Source: Dimargaris cristalligena (taxonomy: Eukaryota > Kickxellomycota > Dimargaritomycetes > Dimargaritales > Dimargaritaceae). Taken from it: a stretch of 19,028 bases of DNA. Location: assembly GCA_027576995.1 (NCBI GenBank), contig JANBQC010000545.1:1-19028 (forward strand), given 5' to 3'. Shown one piece after another: positions 9,459 through 17,352 of the stretch. The notes beneath the pieces were generated by a model. The model was not told the DNA's origin and searched no databases. It saw only the letters and a program-made list of their open reading frames with translations. Every line of letters begins with the position of its first letter. The stretch's first letter is position 1. The position numbers and the translations under genes are program-made.

Positions 9459-9824
9459 ATGGTCAACGTGTACCGGGCAATATACGTCTCTGCGGTTAAT
9501 AATCGAGCTCACCATGCTCTTTATATTGCCGAGTCTATCGGTGATCCAGATGGATGTCTTTTTCACGCCCGGGGAGATAAGCGAAGTATTATGTGGATGG
9601 AGAGGCGTGGCGGTTCCAATGTGGAGGAAAGTCCATCCTATCGGAGCCATGATGATCTGGGAACTACAAGCCATTCTCTCGATGATATTGAAACTCTATT
9701 GATGACCATTCGTGATGGTAGATGGACGGCTGCAGAATATGCACATGACGGATACGACTGTCAAGATTGGGTCAATGACGCTATTGCGAAGATGGTTAGC
9801 AACTCGATGCTCATCCGGAAATAG
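9459..9824 (+). CDS. 121-aa fungal protein with His...Cys layout (possible permuted papain fold)
   Basis: An intact single-exon frame of 121 aa. I start it at ATG 9459 because the upstream 39 codons of the same frame are antisense to a decayed kinase gene. Residues 16-23 read RAHHALYI, residues 32-40 GCLFHARGD, and residues 99-105 YDCQDWV near the C-terminus. This His-early, Cys-late pattern, with a second His near 36, is found in a widespread family of small uncharacterised fungal proteins. It also resembles the order of catalytic residues in permuted papain-like folds (NlpC/P60, LRAT, PPPDE). Function is unknown; a thiol hydrolase role is inference. Length matches the family. No signal peptide or membrane segment is seen. 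The GC-richer codon use differs from the repeats around it. Confidence 0.65.
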   Translation: MVNVYRAIYVSAVNNRAHHALYIAESIGDPDGCLFHARGDKRSIMWMERRGGSNVEESPSYRSHDDLGTTSHSLDDIETLLMTIRDGRWTAAEYAHDGYDCQDWVNDAIAKMVSNSMLIRK

Positions 9825-10065
9825 GTCGTATTCGTCAACCGGTACTGGATATGCGCGATCGGCCAATCGTCGTGGGCGCAACATTTAACGCACTGGCGTC
9901 GAAGGTGACAAATACTATAACGTGTATGGTTGTTGGGCATATAAGTCGAATAGCTATCACCATCATGTATAATCCTTAAGTAATGATGCTCAACCGGGTT
10001 TCCTGCTGCCTCTTTCCCCGGTATTAGTATGAGCTGCGAGATAGTCTAAGGCATATCTTTCTTTG

Positions 10066-10571
10066 TGTCTCACCTGCTAACCGATCTTAATCCAGACCAG
10101 TTAGCAGTGACCATATTAGGCCCCATTGTCCCATATTGCCATTATCATTCATTCTAACCTTTCTGGCATCCAGCCTGGCCTTCCTGCTTTCCACTCTAGC
10201 ATCGATCCAAATCCCACTGGGCCCTGGTCAGCCTATTGAGTTATTCCTTTAGTTTATGAATATTTCCCTCGGGACACTCACTCTGGAGTCGCTCCCACAT
10301 ATATACAATAGGTCCCCGCCGTGACCTGTTAATACCTCAGTTTATTTCTACCCCCGGTTTACTTAATAAACGCACCATATGCTAAAACCCTCGGTTACTA
10401 ATTAGTAAGTGTATTTTACTACACTATATATCACATCACTGCTTGTCTTTATTAGTTAATAACCCCCAACCCTGCCACTCACGTGCGTACAGACCCCGCG
10501 TGTCCTTCCATCAGCGCAAGAAACCCAATCCCGGGACTCTTGGCGGAATAAGAACTTTTAGGCTGTTGATA
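10066..10571 (+). repeat. Diverged LTR related to the 565-bp family
   Basis: It keeps the landmark order of the 565-bp LTRs: a start like TGTCTCACC...TTAATCCA, a GGGACACTCACTCTGGAGTC block, TATATACAATAGGTCC, TTATTTCTACCCC, TTAATAAACGC, ACTAATTAGTAAGTGT, and CCCGGGACTCTTGGCGGAATAAGAA near the end. The sequence between landmarks differs far more than among the other copies, yet CpG sites are kept. It therefore looks like another subfamily rather than a worn copy. The ends are placed by alignment (GATA for GACA). No target duplication was found. Confidence 0.6.
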
Positions 10572-11273
10572 TCATAAGCATAGCTTTCCGGTGAATTCCT
10601 ACTATGGTTATAAACTATTATCGGATGGCCAGGGGACCTTTTTTCCTCTATCACTGATCACTAGGGCACAAGATAGAGTCAGCTTCCCTCTCGCTTTCCT
10701 CCCAACTTTTAATATAATCTTAATTCCCCACTTTTAATAACTACGCCTATATTAAAGCTGCTGCCCGCTATCAGACCGGTTATTTAGTTAATTCTATTCC
10801 AGTGTAAACCATATTCTTGCTGCGAGACATGTAAACTCCTCTCAATATACACACCTATCTATATATTACAGGGCCTTTTTATTAGCCACAGTATCTCGAT
10901 TTTATTCCCCAGGTCGTAAGGTGTTCTACTTCTCCCCTAATGGAATTGCAGTCGACCCCGACTCACCTTCGGTAGACACCAAAAAGGACACCCTTAGTTA
11001 CATTATAGCCATTAGTAGGATTGGTTGCAGTCCCTCTGTATTATTAGAACCTCTGTACACAGCCAATTGACGTAGGACCATGGGGTTATCAAACAATTTG
11101 CTGGTATGGCTATTCTAGTCCTTGTCGACTAGCTCCAAACCTCGTACTTCTACAAGCTCATGTTTGGTCTCTTCCTCTATCAATAATGTTCTTCCGGCAT
11201 GCTATATTTCCAAAATTTCAAATACATTCACATGTTCTATCCGTTTGCATTTGTGATAATTATCATTGACAAT
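10572..11273. other. Intergenic; contains an ATG-less open frame at 10792-11070
   Basis: Most of this stretch shows nothing recognisable. One plus-strand frame stays open for 92 codons (10792 to the TGA at 11068-11070) without any Met. Its second half, starting near AFLLATVSRFYSPG and ending IGCSPSVLLEPLYTAN, has balanced, protein-like composition. A possible splice acceptor (TATTACAG) precedes it at 10870-10871. It may be an exon or a fragment of a lost gene; I do not recognise the family. Confidence 0.3.
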
Positions 11274-11370
11274 ATGGGTGAAGTTCAGCTCGGCTGTACA
11301 AGGTTTAAGCTGATATGTGTACGGGAAAATCGGTGGGATGTTAAGCTTCAACCAGTAGTATTTGCCTCAT
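11274..11370 (-). pseudogene. Short fragment related to the decayed kinase copies
   Basis: These ~97 bp align with 16709-16805 of the decayed copy on the right. Both start ATGGGTGAA, share GAAAAT(A/C), and end near CCAGTAGTAT/CCAGCAATAGTAT, with roughly two-thirds identity by eye. In the intact gene the corresponding interval would lie between the HND and DWE motifs. No kinase motif survives, so the link is only through the other decayed copy. It may instead be a short dispersed repeat. Confidence 0.35.
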
Positions 11371-11981
11371 CAAATGGACATTTCATTATACAGCCTTATT
11401 GAACTACTCTCATATTATGTATAATCAAAGGCTAGCCCCAGAACCCAATGCCAATGCTAGTTCCCGATTCACAGATTCCCTGAAAATACAACTGACATTA
11501 AAGTGCTCTATTCAAATCTCCCTTAAAGTTTTTAAAACTTAAGCCTTGTGGGTATTGTGGGGAGGATATTTACCTAGAGTCTTAATGGGCAGACCTCCCA
11601 CCCGCAATTTACATGGCTGCTAGGCCATCAACCTCATTTGATAGATTAGATTTTAAAAACCTCGATTGTGAGAAGACTAAGCATTTAACTAGCACATCCT
11701 ATTGTTGTGCTGGTGTATCAGATATACAGTATCCCTAGGCATCTAGTACTCATCATACTGCAATGGTTCGCCTGGCTAATAAAAGGACTAGTGTAATAAC
11801 TAGTAGAATAGGAAGATGTGCCCCCATTGGTTATTTATAAATCTAACAACCCCCCTCCCCATAGTTCTGTGTGGTTCCTTTATATAATATTACTATTCAA
11901 TAAGCTAATTATACTCTATCCCCTTTGACTCTTATTTGGCACATAACACCATAAAACTACTTCTTATTAGAAATTACCTAT
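11371..11981. other. Non-coding stretch, nothing recognised
   Basis: AT-rich DNA without a supported gene. It contains an imperfect TACTAGTGTAATAACTAGTA palindrome near 11787-11806. The last ~80 bp, read on the minus strand, may continue the inverted-repeat arm seen at 15453 onward, but the match is weak. Confidence 0.4.
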
Positions 11982-12246
11982 TATTACCAGAGTGAATCAC
12001 TCTTAGTCCATCAAGAATCCTGAGGATAGGCTTCTAATGGTGGGTAGGGCTTAGTCTCAGCTAAGCAGGCTACTAGTGTTAGGTATATGTATAGTACTAA
12101 CTAATAAAAGTTAAGTATAGGTATAGATAAGGAATGTGCAGTGGGTACACTTACTAGTCAGTATAGGGGAGTGGGTATATATAAAGTTTATTAGAGGTAA
12201 ACCAGGGGGTAAGAATAAGCTAAGGAATCTAACTGGCCCTAATGGG
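11982..12246 (-). repeat. Left part of an old LTR split by a nested LTR
   Basis: In minus orientation this is the 3' half of a 565-bp-family LTR: a TATTACC...CACTCTTAGTCCATCAAGA end, AATAAA as its reverse complement, and GGGGTAAGAATAAGCT. It stops at TAATGGG, where the plus-oriented LTR begins. The right part resumes at 12811. CpG is almost absent. The outer end has TA instead of TG, probably a point mutation. Confidence 0.75.
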
Positions 12247-12810
12247 TGTCACCCCTCCCAATCTGACCTAATGATCAACTGCTATATCAGGCCTTATAGT
12301 ACCATATTAAACACCCCATGGATACCCCTGGTCCTATTGGGGCATCAAACACTATATATTACCTTACCAACTGGACCCCTCAAAGTTTGCACTAATCACT
12401 CCTTTGTTGATCTAAGTCTCTTCCAGTTCCCATGGAAGCCTCCCTGTACACGGACCACCCAGCCTTTCCTTATTATTAACTTAATTATGTAACCTCCCCT
12501 TGGGACCTCCCTCTGGAGTAGTCCCCCATGTATATATAACTGGGCCCCACTGGGACTGGTTAGGTTCCTTAGCTTATTCTTACCCCCTAGTTTACCCAAT
12601 AAACTCCTATATATGCTCACCACATATACTGACTAGTAAGTATGCATTGTTGCACACACCCCTACATACGGAACTTGCACTTGCTTTATTTAGTTAGTAC
12701 AGCCCCTCCTGATGCTAGTAGCCCACTTGGCCATGTCCAAAGCCCTGTCTATTATTAGAAGCCTATCCCCAAGACTCTTGATAGACTAAGAGTGGTTAAC
12801 TTGGGTAACA
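12247..12810 (+). repeat. LTR nested inside another LTR of the same family
   Basis: Full-length plus-oriented copy (564 bp), TGTCACCCCTCCC...GGTTAACTTGGGTAACA, with the TATATATAACTGGGCC box and AATAAACTCC. The flanks ATGGG (12242-12246) and CTGGG (12811-12815) match at 4 of 5 positions, as expected for an old 5-bp duplication. The two halves of the interrupted minus-strand LTR lie on either side. I count about 2 CpG. Confidence 0.8.
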
Positions 12811-13123
12811 CTGGGGTCCAGTTTTATATATATAGGGATCACTCCAGAAGGAGGTCCCAGGGTAGGATACTACTAAGTCTAAGGTATAAGTAAATAAGTT
12901 AACAAGATAGTCACTAGTATCTGGAAGACTCTGGTGGCAACTAGAAGAGTCTTTGGATCAGTACCTAAGTGATTAGTACTAAGAGGCAGAGTCCAAAAGG
13001 GGAGGGGCTATATAATATAGGATAATCCCATAGTACTGAGGGTAACTATGGGAAGGTTAATAAGGCCTAATAAAGGCAGATACTTAGGTGTCTAGATTAA
13101 GAAGGATTGGTTAGTCTGATAAT
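12811..13123 (-). repeat. Right part of the split old LTR
   Basis: This is the 5' half of the minus-oriented LTR whose other half is 11982-12246. It aligns along its length with 6818-7146 and with 1437-1773. Its outer end near 13123 (TTAGTCTGATAAT) is degenerate, and no target duplication of the outer element can be read. Confidence 0.7.
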
Positions 13124-13560
13124 TATAAATAAGTAATTGAAATACAATAATATTGGAAGAATGGCAGGCTTTTATAATGGCAATATTCCTAAGGCTCCTA
13201 AACACTAGACATTAATGGTATATTATATAATCCATAATAAAAGATTAGTCAAGGTAATTCCAAAAAGAAATCCACAAGACGGATGGGTATTTCCTAAACA
13301 TAGCAGAGAGGAGGATTAATGATATACTAAAATAGCTCATTAAAATGGGCGATTATTGTGAACCCGAATCAATATTACCACCAACTTCGACTGACTATAG
13401 CTCCATTGAATAGTACCAAGAAATATAATAAAATTTAAGAACTGGAAACTGCAGAGAAGGAGAATCGGCCCATGAAAAGAGAACATAAAAAATACATCCC
13501 TAAATTACTTACAAGGAATGAATATACTAGTACCCGGCGACCTTGAACTCGTCCATATGG
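13124..13560 (+). repeat. Left arm of a ~440-bp inverted repeat around an APH-like gene
   Basis: The reverse complement of this segment aligns from end to end with 15003-15452. The inner 70 bp are nearly identical: GAGTTCAAGGTCGCCGG against CAAGTTCAAGGTCGCCGG, then TTCATTCCTTGTAAGTAATT in both. Farther out, blocks such as GTTCACAATxATCGCC, TTTTAGTATATCATTxATCC, GGAATTAC...ACTAATCTTTTA, GTTTAGGAG and TCCAATATTATT keep the same order and spacing. The outer end is bounded by the old LTR. No coding potential is seen. Confidence 0.85.
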
Positions 13561-13784
13561 GAAAGGATTAGTTGGGCTGTATAGTGAAAAAATGATTAGT
13601 TGTGGTAAATACTACTACTTAAAAATATATCCACGCACTTATTTTCCTATACATATATACTTTAAAGACTTATACAGGCGGGTCGAATTTCGCACATATC
13701 ATCTTATTAAGCCTTCTGACTTTCCCACCCAACTGCCTCCATTTCTTTTTGCCGTTGGCTAACTTCCATTTCCAGGTTATTGCA

Positions 13785-13871
13785 TTACACCGACCTCTGA
13801 CTCCTTCTCTGCTTTCCAACCCCCCCCCACACGCGCTTACTCCACTTTCGACACGGCCAATTGTATTCAGC
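13785..13871 (+). promoter_or_regulatory. Pyrimidine tract, C run and CCAAT before the kinase start (copy 1)
   Basis: A CT-rich tract runs from 13785 to 13819, followed by nine C (13820-13828) and a CCAAT at 13857-13861 only 10 bp before the ATG. Pyrimidine tracts just upstream of the start are common at fungal core promoters. No TATA box is evident. The sister gene has the same arrangement but with seven C. The role of the tract is inferred. Confidence 0.4.
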
Positions 13872-14863
13872 ATGGGTAACCCATTCCCCCTCTCTGCTTC
13901 CGAAATCGAGGCAGAAAACGCTAAGCGCATTCTCAACAAGGCGGCCGGTTCTGTAAGTCTATCTCTGCCACACCTTAGAATACTACATCTAATTGGTTCA
14001 TTGATAGACTCCACTAAATCGAGAGGGTGGTGAGCTCCATTATTGCTGCTAGGGGTATTAAGTATACAATATATCGCCGGCATTGTGAATTATCTATTAC
14101 TATTTACATTAAATACCCATTAAACATGTAGGATAATACCATCTTACTTGCCAAGCAGGCGGGTGCGACCGTTCTATTATCCGACGACGGCGTGGTGATT
14201 AAGAAGGGTTCCCGAGTGACACAGCATGAGGTCCAAATGATGGATATGGCTCGCTCGGTGGGTGTCCCAGTTCCGCGGGTCATCCGAGCATACGAATCAG
14301 CCGACGATGGTTTTGTCATAGAGATGGACCATGTGCCCGGGGTTACCCTCGAATCTGTGTTTGAATCTCTAAACAGCGATGAACTGGATCGTATAGGTAT
14401 GCAGTTACGCGATATCGTGGATCGTTTACAAACATGCGTGTCGCCTAACAATGCGGTTGGCCCCGTCGTTGGAAACTCATTACCTGTTACCGACAAGTGT
14501 ATGTCACTGGCTAGCTTTCATGATAGTTTATCTAAAGGAATCTCTGATGTCGTTGGCAAACCGGACGTCTATTCTTTGCTCCAGGGAATGTTTGGTGATA
14601 ATAGCCATAAGGTGGTCCTTACCCACAACGATCTCTTCCCCCGCAATATCATTATAGACCCAACCACTCTGGTGATCCAAGCCGTCCTGAACTGGGAGTA
14701 TAGCGGTTTTTATCCCGAGTACTGGGAATATGCTAAGCTCTTGACGTTGGAGCGCATGGGTAGCTCGTGGGGTGGGATGGCAATTAAACATCTGCGACGA
14801 TATCCTCAGGAATATTTAGCACTCGATGAGGTGTTTATACAATTTCCCCAGCGCGTCAACTAG
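13872..14863 (+). CDS. APH/choline-kinase-like protein, spliced, metal-site Asp replaced by Asn
   Basis: Two exons: 13872-13952 and 14132-14863, with a 179-nt GTAAGT...TAG intron in phase 0, giving 270 aa. The first ATG starts an 81-nt exon that is identical in the sister gene, which supports the model. Features of the aminoglycoside-phosphotransferase-like fold: VVIKKG (about 48-53, ATP-binding Lys), HEVQMM (helix C Glu60), the hinge MDHVPGVTL, the catalytic loop HNDLFPRN (192-199, base Asp194), and LNWEYSGFYPEYWEYAKLL (from about 213). The family has DWE at the last motif; its Asp binds the metal. Here codon 14690-14692 is AAC, so residue 214 is Asn and activity may be lost or altered. The substrate is unknown; fungal members of this family are mostly uncharacterised, and antibiotic resistance should not be assumed. 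Confidence 0.85.
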
Positions 14864-15002
14864 TGTTTTATAAAGGACCTTATCCGAATGGAATTTGACC
14901 CGACGTACAGGCTCCGGTCTATGGATGGTAATTTACTGCGATGGGCAGTGGGAACTTGATCACATATGCGTTGGCATCGGTCGGAGATCAAAGTATAACC
15001 AA

Positions 15003-15452
15003 TATATGGACAAGTTCAAGGTCGCCGGATACTAATATGTTCATTCCTTGTAAGTAATTAGGGATGTCATTTTCTCGTTCTCTTTGCATGAGTTGTTTTT
15101 CCTTTTCTTCCGCTTTCCAATTATTTTATTTTATATTATTTTTTGTTACATTTTGATGGTGCACTAACCAGTCGTAGTTGATGTTGATGGTGATTTTGTT
15201 CACAATCATCGCCTGCTATGAGGTGTCATTTTAGTATATCATTCATCCTATTATTTACTATAATTTGGAAATGTCCAGCTGTCTGGTGGATTTATTTTCG
15301 GAATTACACCAACTAATCTTTTACCACAGAGTGTTTTATATCCCATCGATATCCGGCGTTTAGGAGTCTTGGGAATACCGCCACTCTACGAGTCTTCCAG
15401 TCTCCCAGTTGTCCAATATTATTATATTACAGTTACCTATTCTCGATTACAG
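15003..15452 (-). repeat. Right arm of the ~440-bp inverted repeat around an APH-like gene
   Basis: Inverted partner of 13124-13560. Match quality is highest at the inner end (ATGGACAAGTTCAAGGTCG) and falls outward. This arm keeps more CpG and G/C than the left arm, for example ACCGCCACT against ATTGCCATT. Outward of 15452 a weak match may continue on the far side of the nested LTR pair (about 11900-11981, reverse complement), which would mean the old LTR inserted into the left arm. No gene was seen in the arm. Confidence 0.85.
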
Positions 15453-15585
15453 TTTAGCAGATGGATCAATTTTTCCCTACTGTAGGTTTTTATGATCTAT
15501 AACCAGTAAGGTTTCCATCGTTGGTTTTAGTTTCTTTAGTCCAACTATTCAGTATATATGCCCCACTAAATTTCCCTGTTGGATC

Positions 15586-16151
15586 TGTCACCCCCCCTAA
15601 TCCATCCTAATCCAACCGATATGACCACCGTCATATCAGGCCGTATAGCGCCATATTGTACCCCCCGGCCCTAATAAGGCCGAGCATCATTGATATCCCC
15701 TTACTGGCCAGGCCTCCCGGAGTTTGCACTAATCACTCGTAGGTGATCTTAGTGCCTTCCAATTCCCATGGAAGCCCCGCTCAACTGAGGACCAGCCGGT
15801 CCACCTTATTGTTAGCTATTATGTAGTTCCCCCTTCAGGACCTCCCCTTTGGAGTCATCCTCAGCGTATATATAACCGGGCCCCCCTTTGGGACCGGTTA
15901 GGACCTTAGCTTATTCTTACCCCCTGTAGTTTACCTCAATAAACTCTATATATGCTCACCCCCTAGTACTGACCAGTAAGTGTGTATCTAGTGCACGGAC
16001 CTCACCTACGTCCTACACTTGCTTTATTCGGTTAGTCTTGTCACCGCCCCTAACACTAGTAGCCCGCTTGGCCGTGCCCAACGCCCCGCCTACCGTTAGA
16101 AGCCTATCCCCGAGACTCTTGACGGACTAAGAGTGGTTAACTCGGGCGACA
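15586..16151 (+). repeat. Young solo LTR, plus orientation, perfect target duplication
   Basis: It is 566 bp, TGTCACCCCCCCTAATCC...GGTTAACTCGGGCGACA, flanked by GGATC at 15581-15585 and 16152-16156. It has a TATATATAA box at 15867-15875 and AATAAA at 15938-15943, as expected for a U3 promoter and R-region polyadenylation signal. I count about 26 CpG. It is highly similar to 7898-8462, which lies in the opposite orientation. There are no internal genes. Confidence 0.9.
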
Positions 16152-16156
16152 GGATC

Positions 16157-16663
16157 ATTAGATTTCATTTGAAATACTCCAATAAATATATGTTACATTT
16201 CACCTGTATGACCGATGACTCTAGACGAATGTTTTGTTTTGTTCCATTGGATGCCTATTAAGTCTATTTTGATACCTCTCAATTCGAATTTTATACCCTT
16301 ATTACCTCAATGATATAGTAACAAAGCCATCAAGTAACAGCGATTGATACCCCAACCTCCCACTTGCTGAAGTCCACTTGGGTCTCAGGCTCTTCGGACC
16401 CCAATCCGACACGCCCCTCCATACTGTCAAGCTCAAGGAATCAGTTTCGAGTGATGTACTGGGGTCCTCTCAAGGCCCTGGTACAGCATAAACACGTAGT
16501 AATTATTTTTGTTATTAGCATTGTGTTCGCTATAAAGAAGGTCAAAGGCAGTGTATAGGCGGTGGGAATGATGTGGCGGTTGCATATCACGACTTTATCC
16601 GCTATTCAGTGGAATAGCAGGACCGCCTACAGCTCAGGGGAAAGGACTGACCACGGAGGACAC
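16157..16663. other. Non-coding stretch, nothing recognised
   Basis: No supported gene. A plus-strand open frame at about 16364-16558 lacks any motif. The segment 16560-16663 is somewhat GC-richer and could be the worn 3' end or flank of the decayed kinase copy that begins at 16664 on the minus strand. Confidence 0.4.
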
Positions 16664-17293
16664 AGCACTATTCCCATGGCTTTTCTTTTACCACCCATTC
16701 AGATTTACATGGGTGAAATTCGATCCAGCTGTATAAAGTTTTACATAGTATGTGCGTAGGAGAATATGGGGAAGATTGGCGTATAACCAGCAATAGTATC
16801 AACCGTGGGAAGGTCAAATGACCTTCTCCTTCTTAACTATGCCTTGTTGCAGCGGTGTCGGCTGTCAATCAGAAGCTGCGACCGATTCATCATAGGTTTG
16901 CCCTAGCAATAGTAAGTACTGCATGGATCGCTGGCCACAGTGCTACCTGGCCTAGACATAACTCGCGTATAAAACCTTGTTCCTATAGCATGTATTTTAA
17001 AGCATCGGTTATCTGGCCTACCAATGTTTTTTGACCTATGGTTTTATATTTTTCGTTATTCTGTGGCATTACCAAATTACACTTATCCGTCGGTCCACTA
17101 TTATTTTGTGCTTATCAAGGTTCCGTGCCTTCCATTATACGTTAGACTCTAAGTTTCGGACATCTCTGGTTTCTATTATTCCAGTATCTGGCCATTGTCT
17201 GACCTTGTTGGGCCAATTAAGTTCGCGATTTTGATAACAGCGCCGTCGTCGGATAACAGAATGGTCGCACCTGGCTCCTTAGCAATAACAGCT
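16664..17293 (-). pseudogene. Second decayed inverted copy of the APH-like kinase gene
   Basis: The minus strand from 17293 reads GCTAAGGAGCCAGGTGCGAC and then a segment encoding ATILLSDDGAVIK, matching the start of exon 2 of the intact genes almost residue for residue. Farther on, homology is faint but collinear. Remnants of the HND...PR block lie near 16801-16820, about 470 nt from the exon start (492 in the intact gene). A remnant of the YPEYWEY block lies near 16682-16706, about 586 nt in (579 in the intact gene). Frameshifts and stops break it. It aligns with 8896-9447 along its whole length. Its 5' end faces the 5' end of the intact gene at 17549, with about 255 bp between. Confidence 0.65.
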
Positions 17294-17352
17294 GTTTAGC
17301 TACCTATATTCAGCTACATTTTATTACAATACAACTTTTATAAAAATCATAA

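Larger units (their letters stand above)
13674..14978 (+). repeat. Duplicated unit, copy 1 (kinase gene with flanks)
   Basis: It aligns with 17353-18655 at a constant offset of 3,677 bp across exons and intron. The first ~70 bp are diverged, then about 285 bp up to the middle of the intron are nearly identical. The remainder, including about 115 bp after the stop codon, is roughly 85-90% identical by eye. The unit lies wholly inside the inverted-repeat pair 13124-13560/15003-15452; copy 2 has no such arms. Confidence 0.85.

Noticed and set aside
13670..14083. Minus-strand open frame of 137 codons over the kinase promoter and exon 1, also present in copy 2
   Set aside because: It is the antisense shadow of a nearly identical duplicated segment; the plus-strand exon, splice sites and motifs explain the conservation.
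13953..14131. Alternative shorter intron ends (for example AG near 13977 or CTGCTAG near 14051) in the kinase gene
   Set aside because: The first would make a 26-nt intron, too short; the second leads at once to an in-frame TAA. The TAG at 14129-14131 keeps phase and is present in both copies.
17031..17234. 67-codon plus-strand open frame
   Set aside because: Lies antisense within a decayed kinase copy and has no recognisable features.
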